From: Enterobacterales bacterium CwR94
Lineage (GTDB): Bacteria > Pseudomonadota > Gammaproteobacteria > Enterobacterales > Enterobacteriaceae
Reading direction: 5' to 3'
Length of the DNA: 64,000 nucleotides
Assembly: GCA_002837195.1 (NCBI GenBank)
Contig: KZ478063.1
Coordinates: forward strand, 128,584-192,583
Part shown: piece by piece, positions 1 through 8,172 of the stretch
How positions within the stretch are numbered: position 1 is the stretch's first letter
Layout: each line of letters opens with the position of its first letter
Translations under genes and position numbers: made by a program
The notes under the pieces: model-generated
What the model saw: only the letters and a program-made list of their open reading frames with translations
The model's database searches: none
What the model was told of the DNA's origin: nothing

Positions 1-845
1 GACGCGATCTGAACAAAGAGCGCCTGACGGCTTATCAGCATAAGTTGGGCGCGGCGATGGTCATCGTGAGTGCCTGGAATGTTGATGACTACCAGGTGCT
101 TCGACTGGCGGGCTCTTTAACGGCACGTGCCGCAAAATTAGCCCATGAGGAAGGACTGGATGTCGCGCCATTGGGTAAAATCCCCCATCTGAAATCACCG
201 GGCTTGTTGGTGATGGATATGGATTCCACGGCGATCCAAATTGAGTGTATCGACGAAATCGCAAAACTCGCTGGCTGCGGCGACCGCGTGGCGGAAGTGA
301 CAGAACGCGCCATGCGCGGAGAACTCGATTTTGCGGCCAGTTTGCGTGAGCGCGTGGGCACTTTGAAAGACGCCGATGCCAATATTTTGCAACAGGTGCG
401 TGATGCCATGCCGCTGATGCCGGGTCTGCGTGTGCTGGTGCAAAAGCTGCAGGCGCTGGGCTGGAAAGTGGCGATTGCATCGGGAGGATTCACCTATTTT
501 GCGGAGTATTTGCGCGACACGCTGCACCTCGATTATGTAACGGCCAATGTGCTGGAAATGCGTGACGGCAAGCTGACGGGCAATGTGGTAGGGCAAATTG
601 TCGATGCAAAATACAAAGCCACGGTGCTGCGTGAGCTGGCAGAAAAATATGGGATCCCGGCAGAGCAGACCGTTGCGATCGGTGATGGTGCTAACGATCT
701 GCCGATGATCAAAGCCGCAGGATTAGGCATCGCCTATCATGCGAAACCCAAAGTGAACCAACAGGCAGAGGTCACCGTACGCCATGCCGATTTAATGGGG
801 CTGTTCTGCATTCTCAGCGGCAGCCTGGTTCACGAAGAGCGATAA
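1..845 (+). CDS. serB: Phosphoserine phosphatase SerB (5' end missing)
   Basis: SerB dephosphorylates O-phosphoserine in the last step of serine biosynthesis. The frame is open from base 3, the first complete codon, and gives 280 residues, so about 40 N-terminal residues lie outside the window compared with the roughly 322-residue E. coli protein. The HAD nucleophile motif DMDST follows the stretch LLVMDMDSTAIQIECID. The later motifs SGGF and GDGANDLPMI, which bind phosphate and magnesium, are present. The internal TTG at 45 and the ATG at 57 are not the real start, because the upstream codons still match SerB. radA follows after 11 bases, as in the E. coli serB-radA-nadR cluster. Identification is secure. 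Confidence 0.97.
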   Translation, partial: RDLNKERLTAYQHKLGAAMVIVSAWNVDDYQVLRLAGSLTARAAKLAHEEGLDVAPLGKIPHLKSPGLLVMDMDSTAIQIECIDEIAKLAGCGDRVAEVTERAMRGELDFAASLRERVGTLKDADANILQQVRDAMPLMPGLRVLVQKLQALGWKVAIASGGFTYFAEYLRDTLHLDYVTANVLEMRDGKLTGNVVGQIVDAKYKATVLRELAEKYGIPAEQTVAIGDGANDLPMIKAAGLGIAYHAKPKVNQQAEVTVRHADLMGLFCILSGSLVHEER

Positions 846-856
846 CAGAGGTCAGT

Positions 857-2239
857 TTGGCAAAAGCGGCAAAACGCGCCTTCGTCTGCAATGAGTGTGG
901 CGCAGACTATCCGCGCTGGCAGGGGCAATGCAGTGCCTGTCATGCATGGAATACCATCACCGAAATTCGGCTGGCGGCGTCGCCGACCGTGGCACGTAAC
1001 GAACGTCTTGCGGGCTATGCCGGCAGTGCGGGTGGCTCACGTGTCCAAAAGCTGTCGGAAATCAGTCTGGAGGCCTTGCCGCGCTTCTCAACCGGCTTTA
1101 AAGAATTTGACCGTGTGCTGGGCGGCGGCGTGGTGCCAGGCAGCGCGATTTTAATTGGCGGTAATCCGGGGGCCGGTAAAAGTACCTTGCTGCTGCAGAC
1201 CCTGTGTATGCTCGCCGCTGAGATGAAAACGCTGTATGTGACCGGTGAAGAGTCACTGCAACAGGTCGCCATGCGCGCCCATCGATTGGGCCTGCCCACT
1301 GAAAACCTCAATATGTTGTCTGAAACCAGCATCGAGCAGATTTGCCAGATTGCGGAAGAAGAACAACCCAAGTTAATGGTGATCGACTCGATCCAGGTGA
1401 TGCACATGGCGGATATTCAATCCTCGCCAGGCAGCGTGGCGCAAGTGCGTGAAACCGCCGCTTATCTAACGCGTTTTGCGAAAACTCGCGGCGTGGCGAT
1501 TGTGATGGTCGGCCATGTCACCAAAGACGGTTCGCTGGCCGGGCCAAAAGTGCTGGAGCACTGCATCGATTGCTCGGTGTTGCTGGATGGCGATGCCGAC
1601 TCCCGTTTTCGTACTTTACGCAGCCACAAGAACCGTTTTGGCGCGGTCAACGAACTGGGCGTGTTCGCCATGACCGAGCAGGGGCTGCGTGAAGTCAGTA
1701 ATCCATCCGCTATCTTCCTCAGCCGCAACGATGAAGTCACTTCCGGCAGCTCGGTGATGGTGATTTGGGAGGGCACGCGCCCGCTGTTAGTCGAAATTCA
1801 GGCGCTGGTGGATCACTCCATGATGGGCAATCCACGTCGTGTTGCCGTGGGACTTGAACAAAACCGGCTGGCGATTTTGCTGGCGGTATTGCATCGCCAC
1901 GGCGGTTTGCAAATGGCAGACCAGGATGTGTTTGTGAATGTGGTGGGTGGCGTGAAAGTGTCTGAAACCAGTGCTGATTTAGCGTTAATGCTGTCCATGG
2001 TTTCCAGCCTGCGCGATCGGCCTTTGCCGCGTGATTTAGTGGTGTTTGGTGAGGTAGGACTGGCGGGAGAGATCCGTCCAGTGCCGAGTGGGCAAGAGCG
2101 CATTACCGAAGCCGCGAAACACGGTTTTAAACGCGCGATTGTGCCCGCGCAAAACGTGCCGAAAAAAGTGCCGGATAATATGAAAGTCTTTGGGGTAAAG
2201 AAACTTGCCGATGCATTGGCGATTCTCGACGACCTATAA
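857..2239 (+). CDS. radA: DNA repair protein RadA
   Basis: RadA is a RecA-like ATPase that promotes branch migration of recombination intermediates. The 460-residue protein starts with a four-cysteine zinc finger (CNECG and CSACH, about residues 11-28). A RecA-type core follows with Walker A GNPGAGKST near residue 97 and the RadA signature KNRFG. The C-terminal third resembles the Lon protease domain. The start codon is TTG at 857, chosen because MAKAAKRAFVCNECG matches the family N-terminus and an AGAGG ribosome site lies five bases upstream. It sits 11 bases after serB and is probably cotranscribed with it. Confidence 0.97.
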   Translation: MAKAAKRAFVCNECGADYPRWQGQCSACHAWNTITEIRLAASPTVARNERLAGYAGSAGGSRVQKLSEISLEALPRFSTGFKEFDRVLGGGVVPGSAILIGGNPGAGKSTLLLQTLCMLAAEMKTLYVTGEESLQQVAMRAHRLGLPTENLNMLSETSIEQICQIAEEEQPKLMVIDSIQVMHMADIQSSPGSVAQVRETAAYLTRFAKTRGVAIVMVGHVTKDGSLAGPKVLEHCIDCSVLLDGDADSRFRTLRSHKNRFGAVNELGVFAMTEQGLREVSNPSAIFLSRNDEVTSGSSVMVIWEGTRPLLVEIQALVDHSMMGNPRRVAVGLEQNRLAILLAVLHRHGGLQMADQDVFVNVVGGVKVSETSADLALMLSMVSSLRDRPLPRDLVVFGEVGLAGEIRPVPSGQERITEAAKHGFKRAIVPAQNVPKKVPDNMKVFGVKKLADALAILDDL

Positions 2240-2276
2240 TAAATGAAAGTTTGTGCCATGTTGCAGGAGGCAAGCC

Positions 2277-3503
2277 GTGTCGTCATTTGATTACCTGAAA
2301 GCATCTATCCGCCAACAAGGCTGCACGTTACAGCAGGTGGCTGATGCCAGCGGTATGACCAAAGGCTATCTCAGCCAGTTACTGAACGCCAAAATCAAAA
2401 GCCCCAGTGCGCAGAAGCTTGAGGCGCTACACCGTTTCCTTGGTCTGGAGTTTCCGCGCCGCGAAAAGAAAATTGGCGTGGTGTTTGGTAAGTTCTATCC
2501 GCTGCACACCGGTCACATTTATCTGATCCAACGCGCCTGCAGTCAGGTCGACGAGCTGCATGTCATTATGGGCCATGACGATCCGCGTGACCGTAAACTG
2601 TTTGAACACAGCGCCATGTCGCAACAACCCACGGTGCCCGATCGTTTGCGTTGGCTACTGCAAACCTTCAAATATCAGAAAAACATCCGCATCCACTCGT
2701 TTAACGAAGAGGGGATGGAGCCCTATCCACACGGATGGGATGTCTGGAGCCGCGGCATTAAAGCCTTTATGGATGAGCACGGTATTGATCCCGGCTATGT
2801 CTATACCAGCGAAGAGATGGATGCGCCGCGCTACCAGGAGCAATTAGGGATTGAAACGGTGGTTATCGATCCGCGTCGCTCGTTTATGAACATCAGCGGG
2901 GCGCAGATCCGTCAAGATCCGTTCCGCTATTGGGAATATATTCCTACCGAAGTGAAGCCGTTCTTTGTGCGTACGGTTGCGGTATTGGGCGGCGAATCCA
3001 GCGGGAAATCCACGTTGGTGAATAAACTGGCGAATATCTTTAACACCACCAGTGCGTGGGAATATGGCCGTGACTATGTCTTTTCGCATTTAGGCGGCGA
3101 TGAGATGGCACTGCAATACTCTGATTACGATAAAATCGCACTGGGCCAGGCGCAATACATTGATTTCGCGGTAAAATATGCCAATAAAGTGGCGTTTATC
3201 GACACCGACTTTGTGACTACACAGGCATTCTGTAAGAAGTATGAAGGGCGTGAACACCCCTTTGTGCAGGCGTTGATCGATGAGTATCGTTTCGATCTGG
3301 TGATCTTATTGGAAAACAACGTACCCTGGGTGGCGGACGGCTTACGCAGTTTGGGCAGTTCGGTGGATCGCAAAGAGTTTCAAACTCTGCTGGTCTCGAT
3401 GATGAAGGAAAACGGCATCGAGTATGTGCACATCGAAGAAGACGACTACGACAACCGCTTTCTGCGCTGTGTCGAAGTCGTCAAAGAAAAACTGTTTCTC
3501 TAG
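2277..3503 (+). CDS. nadR: Trifunctional NAD regulator NadR
   Basis: NadR represses NAD biosynthesis genes. It also carries NMN adenylyltransferase and ribosylnicotinamide kinase activity for salvage. The 408-residue protein has an N-terminal helix-turn-helix (TLQQVADASGMTKGYLSQLL), then the nucleotidyltransferase signature GKFYPLHTGH at about residues 71-80, then a kinase Walker A GGESSGKST. I start it at GTG 2277: AGGAGG ends six bases before, and SSFDYLK matches the family N-terminus. The frame stays open further upstream to 2253, but that stretch has no family similarity. It follows radA by 37 bases. Its TAG stop lies in a CTAG palindrome that also forms the stop of the convergent dehydrogenase gene. 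Confidence 0.96.
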   Translation: MSSFDYLKASIRQQGCTLQQVADASGMTKGYLSQLLNAKIKSPSAQKLEALHRFLGLEFPRREKKIGVVFGKFYPLHTGHIYLIQRACSQVDELHVIMGHDDPRDRKLFEHSAMSQQPTVPDRLRWLLQTFKYQKNIRIHSFNEEGMEPYPHGWDVWSRGIKAFMDEHGIDPGYVYTSEEMDAPRYQEQLGIETVVIDPRRSFMNISGAQIRQDPFRYWEYIPTEVKPFFVRTVAVLGGESSGKSTLVNKLANIFNTTSAWEYGRDYVFSHLGGDEMALQYSDYDKIALGQAQYIDFAVKYANKVAFIDTDFVTTQAFCKKYEGREHPFVQALIDEYRFDLVILLENNVPWVADGLRSLGSSVDRKEFQTLLVSMMKENGIEYVHIEEDDYDNRFLRCVEVVKEKLFL

Positions 3504-4501
3504 TAAACCATCACCACTTTGCCTCGCATATGGCCTGCCAGCACGCGCTGGTGGGCATGCATCAAGGTTTCGACGCTCAATCCTTGCAGCGTTTCACTCA
3601 ATGAAGACGAGAGCTTGCCTTCGTCCAGCAGGCTGGCAACCGCATTCAGTATCTCGCCCTGACGCGCCATATCCGGCGTGTTAAACATGCTGCGGGTGTA
3701 CATTAATTCCCAATGCAGCGCGGCGCTTTTCAGTTTCAATTGTTCCATCGAGAGAGGCTGAGCGTTTTCAACAATGGTGCAAATATGCCCTTGTGGCGCA
3801 ATCACTTTGCCGATGTTATCCCAGTGGCCGTCGGTGTCATTCAGGCAGAAAATATAATCGACATGGTTTAGGCCGATAGCAGCCAATTCGTCTGCAAGGT
3901 TATGGTAATTCACCACCGCATCAGCACCGCGATCGCGACACCATTGTGCTGAATCTGGACGGGAAGCGGTGGCAATCACCTTGACCTTGCTGCGCAATTT
4001 CGCCAGTGGGATCGCCAGCGATCCTACGCCTCCCGCACCGCCAATGATCAGCAGCGTTTTACCTTCAGGGGCGGTATCAATCTGCAGGCGCTCGAACAGT
4101 CCTTCCCAGGCGGTCAGTGCCGTGAGGGGAATCGCGGCAGCGGAAGCCCAGTCCAGAGTTTTCGGTTTGTGTCCGGTGATACGCGCATCAATCAACTGGA
4201 ATTCGGCGTTACTGCCCGCGCGGGTAATATCACCGGCGTAATAGACTTCATCGCCGGGGGCGAAGCCGCGCACCTGGCTGCCGACTGCCCGCACGATGGC
4301 GCTGGCATCCCAACCCAAAATACGCGGTTGCGTTAAACCGTTCTTTTGCGCGCCGGCATGCACTTTGGTGTCCACCGGATTGACCGATGCGGCCCTGACT
4401 TCCACCAGTAAATCATGTTCACCTGGCGTCAACAGGGGGTGTTGGATCGCAATAAATTCGGCAGGTTGTGCCGGATTAACGGCAATGGCTTTAAAGGTCA
4501 T
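3500..4501 (-). CDS. Zinc-type alcohol dehydrogenase-like (quinone oxidoreductase family) protein
   Basis: This is a 333-residue medium-chain dehydrogenase/reductase. It has a GroES-like N-terminal half and a Rossmann half with the nucleotide-binding stretch IIGGAGGVGSLAIPLAK. The structural-zinc cysteine cluster of classical alcohol dehydrogenases is not seen, so it belongs to the zinc-free NAD(P)H quinone oxidoreductase-like branch. The substrate cannot be read from sequence. The start is ATG 4501 (MTFKAIAVNPAQ) behind an AGGAGA-type ribosome site; the frame extends upstream without support. It is divergent from a LysR regulator 99 bases away, the usual arrangement for a regulator and its target. 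It is absent from the equivalent E. coli interval. Confidence 0.85.
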   Translation of the reverse strand: MTFKAIAVNPAQPAEFIAIQHPLLTPGEHDLLVEVRAASVNPVDTKVHAGAQKNGLTQPRILGWDASAIVRAVGSQVRGFAPGDEVYYAGDITRAGSNAEFQLIDARITGHKPKTLDWASAAAIPLTALTAWEGLFERLQIDTAPEGKTLLIIGGAGGVGSLAIPLAKLRSKVKVIATASRPDSAQWCRDRGADAVVNYHNLADELAAIGLNHVDYIFCLNDTDGHWDNIGKVIAPQGHICTIVENAQPLSMEQLKLKSAALHWELMYTRSMFNTPDMARQGEILNAVASLLDEGKLSSSLSETLQGLSVETLMHAHQRVLAGHMRGKVVMVY

Positions 4502-4600
4502 GCGTGTTCTCCTGTTTTTGATAAATACAGTGTAGTTGGCCCGATTTAGGTTGATAAGATGGACAATCTCTAACGCAGTGTTCACTCAAGGCGAACAATC

Positions 4601-5479
4601 ATGTTTCGACAATTACAGGATATGGCGTTATTTGCGCGGGTGGCGGAAGCCGGCAGTTTTACGGCGGCGGCGAAGCAGGTGGGATTGCCCAAGTCGAGCG
4701 TGAGCCAGCGTATCAGTCAGTTAGAAGAAAGTTTAGGCATTCGCTTGCTAAATCGCACTACGCGTCAGCTTAATCTTACCTTTGCGGGAGAGCGCTATCT
4801 GGTACATTGCAAAGAGCTGATACAGGCCAGTGAGCGCGCGGAGTCGGCGATTTTGCGTTTACGGGATAATCCCAGCGGTCGGCTGCGAATTACCTCTCCG
4901 GCGGGCTTAGGCGCCACGTTGCTGCCACAGGTTAACAGTGCTTTTCAGGCGCAGTATCCGGATGTGACGCTGGAGGTGTCGGTCTCTGACGAACTGCGTG
5001 ATCTGGTGCATGAGGGATTTGATATTGCGCTCAGAACAGGCAAACCGCAGGACTCATCGCTGATTGGACGCCGTGTAGGTTACTGCGCGCGCTGGCTGGT
5101 GGCGACAGCAGACTATCTGGCCCAGCATCCGGAGATAATCCATCCGCAACAGCTTGCCGATCATCGCTGTATTAGCCACCGTGCCTGGCCGGAGTGGCTG
5201 TTACGCCGCGGAGAAGAGGAGTATCGCTGGTTATTACCGGCAGGACATGGCACCGACAATTTGCTCTACGCGCGAGAAACCGTGCGCAATCACAGTGGGA
5301 TAACCCTGTTACCGCGTTTTCTCATTGAGGGGAATTTACAGCGTGTGTTAGCGAATTGGGAAGTGGAGGGCAACGAACTGTGGCTGGTCTACCCGAGCCG
5401 TAAGCTGAATTCTCCTGCGCTGGCAACCTATGTCGAGTTTGCGCTGCAATCGCTGGTGTTTCGGACCTACTATCAATAA
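4601..5479 (+). CDS. LysR-family transcriptional regulator
   Basis: This 292-residue LysR-type regulator has an N-terminal winged helix-turn-helix (DMALFARVAEAGSFTAAAKQ, about residues 7-26) followed by a periplasmic-binding-like effector domain. The linker (LRITSPAGLGATLLPQV) matches the branch close to E. coli YafC/DmlR-type proteins. The inducer is unknown. It is transcribed away from the medium-chain dehydrogenase gene at 3500-4501, which it probably controls from the shared 99-base region. It ends at a GC-rich inverted repeat facing ettA. Confidence 0.88.
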   Translation: MFRQLQDMALFARVAEAGSFTAAAKQVGLPKSSVSQRISQLEESLGIRLLNRTTRQLNLTFAGERYLVHCKELIQASERAESAILRLRDNPSGRLRITSPAGLGATLLPQVNSAFQAQYPDVTLEVSVSDELRDLVHEGFDIALRTGKPQDSSLIGRRVGYCARWLVATADYLAQHPEIIHPQQLADHRCISHRAWPEWLLRRGEEEYRWLLPAGHGTDNLLYARETVRNHSGITLLPRFLIEGNLQRVLANWEVEGNELWLVYPSRKLNSPALATYVEFALQSLVFRTYYQ

Positions 5480-5497
5480 GGGCCGGTAAACCGGCCC
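5480..5497. terminator. Inverted repeat between the LysR gene and ettA
   Basis: A perfect seven-base stem GGGCCGG/CCGGCCC with loop TAAA lies directly after the LysR stop, between two convergent genes. Neither side has a real T-run, so it is a weak or factor-assisted bidirectional terminator. Confidence 0.6.
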
Positions 5498-5506
5498 TGA
5501 AAGAGA

Positions 5507-7174
5507 TTACTTGGTCATACGTTTGTACTTGATACGCTTCGGCTCCAGCGCGTCAGCGCCCAGCGTGCGTTTCTTGTACTCTTCGTATTCGGTAAAGTTA
5601 CCTTCGAAGAATTCGACTTTACCTTCATCCTGATAATCGATGATGTGCGTGGCAATACGGTCAAGGAACCAGCGGTCATGCGAGATAACCATCGCACAGC
5701 CTGGGAATTCCAACAGGGCGTTTTCCAGCGCGCGCAGGGTTTCGATATCCAGGTCGTTGGTCGGTTCATCGAGCAGCAACAGGTTACCGCCAACTTGCAG
5801 CAGTTTTGCCAGGTGTAAGCGTCCGCGCTCACCCCCGGAGAGTTCGCCCACGCGTTTACCCTGATCGGTGCCTTTGAAGTTAAAGCGTCCTACATAGGCA
5901 CGGCTTGGCATTTCGGTGGTACCGATACGCATAATGTCCTGGCCGCCGGACACTTCTTCCCAAACGGTTTTGCTGTTGTCCATTTCGTCACGGAACTGAT
6001 CAACAGAAGCCAGTTTCACGGTTTCACCCAGTGTGATGCTGCCGGAGTCCGGTTGTTCCTGACCTGACATCATGCGGAACAGGGTGGATTTACCCGCACC
6101 GTTCGGACCGATGATGCCGACAATGGCACCTTTAGGCAGCGAAAACGTCAAGTCATCGATCAGAATGCGATCGCCGTACGACTTGCTCAAATTGCTGACT
6201 TCAACCACTTTGTCACCCAGGCGTGCACCTGGTGGAATAAACAGTTCGTTGGTTTCGTTACGTTTCTGGTATTCCGTGTTGTTCAGCTCTTCAAAGCGAG
6301 CCAAACGGGCTTTGCCTTTAGACTGACGGCCTTTGGCACCCTGACGCACCCACTCCAGCTCTTTTTCAATCGACTTGCGGCGTGCCGCTTCAGAAGAGGC
6401 TTCCTGCGCCAGGCGCTGATCTTTTTGCTCCAGCCAGGAGGAGTAGTTGCCTTCCCATGGAATACCTTCACCACGGTCAAGCTCCAGGATCCAACCCGCA
6501 ACGTTATCGAGGAAGTAACGGTCGTGGGTAATCGCCACAACGGTACCTTCAAAGTCGTGCAGGAAACGTTCCAGCCAGGCCACGGATTCCGCATCCAGGT
6601 GGTTGGTTGGTTCGTCAAGCAGCAGCATGTCTGGTTTTTCTAACAGCAGACGGCACAGGGCAACGCGGCGGCGCTCACCACCAGACAGGTTACCAATTTT
6701 GGCATCCCATTCAGGCAGACGCATGGCGTCAGCAGCACGGTTCAACTGGGTTTCCAGATTGTGGCCGTCATGTGCCTGAATAATCTCTTCCAACTTGCCT
6801 TGCTCTGCGGCCAGCTTGTCAAAATCTGCATCGGGATCGGCATACAGCGCATACACTTCGTCGAGACGTTTTAATGCGCCAACCACTTCGGATACCGCTT
6901 CTTCAACGGATTCACGCACCGTGTGCTCGGGGTTAAGCTGCGGCTCCTGTGGCAGATAACCCACTTTGATGCCCGGCTGCGGACGTGCTTCACCTTCGAT
7001 GTCTTTATCGATACCGGCCATGATGCGCAGCAGGGTGGATTTACCTGCACCGTTCAGACCGAGAACGCCGATTTTGGCGCCCGGGAAGAAACTCAGTGAG
7101 ATGTTTTTCAGAATGTGACGCTTCGGCGGAACCACTTTGCCGACGCGATGCATGCTATAGACGAATTGAGCCAC
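5507..7174 (-). CDS. ettA: Energy-dependent translational throttle protein EttA
   Basis: EttA is an ABC-F protein that binds the ribosomal E site and gates the first elongation steps according to the ATP/ADP ratio. The 555 residues carry two ATPase domains: Walker A GLNGAGKST near residue 40 and GPNGAGKST near residue 360, each with an LSGGE signature and LLLDEPTN Walker B. The charged linker between them and the arm segment are typical. I use GTG 7174, because AQFVYSMHRVGKVVPPKR is the family N-terminus and the length then equals E. coli EttA. The frame is open 16 codons further upstream without similarity. It is a cytoplasmic factor and does not act in transport. Confidence 0.96.
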   Translation of the reverse strand: MAQFVYSMHRVGKVVPPKRHILKNISLSFFPGAKIGVLGLNGAGKSTLLRIMAGIDKDIEGEARPQPGIKVGYLPQEPQLNPEHTVRESVEEAVSEVVGALKRLDEVYALYADPDADFDKLAAEQGKLEEIIQAHDGHNLETQLNRAADAMRLPEWDAKIGNLSGGERRRVALCRLLLEKPDMLLLDEPTNHLDAESVAWLERFLHDFEGTVVAITHDRYFLDNVAGWILELDRGEGIPWEGNYSSWLEQKDQRLAQEASSEAARRKSIEKELEWVRQGAKGRQSKGKARLARFEELNNTEYQKRNETNELFIPPGARLGDKVVEVSNLSKSYGDRILIDDLTFSLPKGAIVGIIGPNGAGKSTLFRMMSGQEQPDSGSITLGETVKLASVDQFRDEMDNSKTVWEEVSGGQDIMRIGTTEMPSRAYVGRFNFKGTDQGKRVGELSGGERGRLHLAKLLQVGGNLLLLDEPTNDLDIETLRALENALLEFPGCAMVISHDRWFLDRIATHIIDYQDEGKVEFFEGNFTEYEEYKKRTLGADALEPKRIKYKRMTK

Positions 7175-7300
7175 GGTACTTTGCGCCTTATGGTCTGTTA
7201 CGGTGAGGGGCGAGATGCCCACTTTAAAGGGGCAAGTTTAGCCGTTTTCAGCGAGGCAAACCACGCTGTTTTTTAACACATTGATAGGGCAAGAATTGGC

Positions 7301-8065
7301 TTAGGGCAAAAGTACGTTCACTTGTGCAGCGTGGCAGGCATCCTGTAACGCTTTGGTGGGCGCGCGATCGCTGATCAGCGCCGTAAAGGGGGTGAAATCA
7401 GCAATGCGTACGGGCAGCACCTGCCCAAACTTGCTGCTGTCTGTTACCAGATAACTTTCGCGTGCACGTGCCAGAGCGGCGTGTTTCATGGCTAATTCAT
7501 TGAGGTTGTAGCAGGTGACGCCTTGTTGAACGTCAACACCGGCGGCGGAGATAAAGGCTTTATCCGGGCAGAAGTGGTCCAACAAAGTGGTAATGATCGC
7601 GGGGGTAAAAACGGCGTTGTTTTCTGACCAGATGCCGCCCGTCATGATCACCTTGCAAGCAGGTTTCTCTTTCAACGCCAGGAAGGTATTAAGGGCACAG
7701 CAGACGGCAGTAAACGGCAAATCGTCGTCGAGCGCTTCTATCGCCCAGGGCAGGGTCGTGCCGCAATCAAAAAACACCGTGTCGTTTTCTTCCACCAGCA
7801 TGGCGGCTCGCTTGCCCAGGCTGCGTTTTTTCTCTGGGTTTTGCAACTGCTGATCGGAGACAAAATAGTGCCCGTGCTGGAGACGACTGTCACTCACCAC
7901 GTAGCCGCCAAGCAACACCACCGGCGTGGGCGATTCACTGAGATCGCGGCGAATGGTCATCTCTGAAACATCTAACAACCGCGCGGCTTCGCGTAAGTGC
8001 AATTTATCGGTGTGTTTCAGTATCTGCGCCAGTTTAAGTAAGCGCGCCTCGCGACGATTTTCCAT
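7301..8065 (-). CDS. deoR: DeoR-like transcriptional repressor
   Basis: This 254-residue protein aligns along its whole length with E. coli DeoR, the deoxyribose-5-phosphate-responsive repressor of nucleoside catabolism. It has the DeoR helix-turn-helix (KLHLREAARLLDVSEMTIRRDLS, shown here by its key residues LREAA and SEMTIRRDL), then a sugar-phosphate isomerase-like effector domain with FFDCGTT and SAAGVDVQQG. The start is ATG 8065 (MENRREARLL); the upstream extension is unsupported. It lies downstream of, and in the same direction as, an FGGY pentulose kinase, 107 bases away. In E. coli deoR is elsewhere on the map, so this copy could be a moved true DeoR or a paralogue controlling the kinase. 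The symbol is therefore tentative. Confidence 0.78.
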   Translation of the reverse strand: MENRREARLLKLAQILKHTDKLHLREAARLLDVSEMTIRRDLSESPTPVVLLGGYVVSDSRLQHGHYFVSDQQLQNPEKKRSLGKRAAMLVEENDTVFFDCGTTLPWAIEALDDDLPFTAVCCALNTFLALKEKPACKVIMTGGIWSENNAVFTPAIITTLLDHFCPDKAFISAAGVDVQQGVTCYNLNELAMKHAALARARESYLVTDSSKFGQVLPVRIADFTPFTALISDRAPTKALQDACHAAQVNVLLP

Positions 8066-8172
8066 GCGTTGGTTCTCAGCGGTATTCAACAGGGGGAAGG
8101 CCTGGCTGGCGGGAGCAAGCCTCGCCAACCTTATCAAAAAAGCCTTTTAAGTCAACCGCTCAGCGTGAGTGC

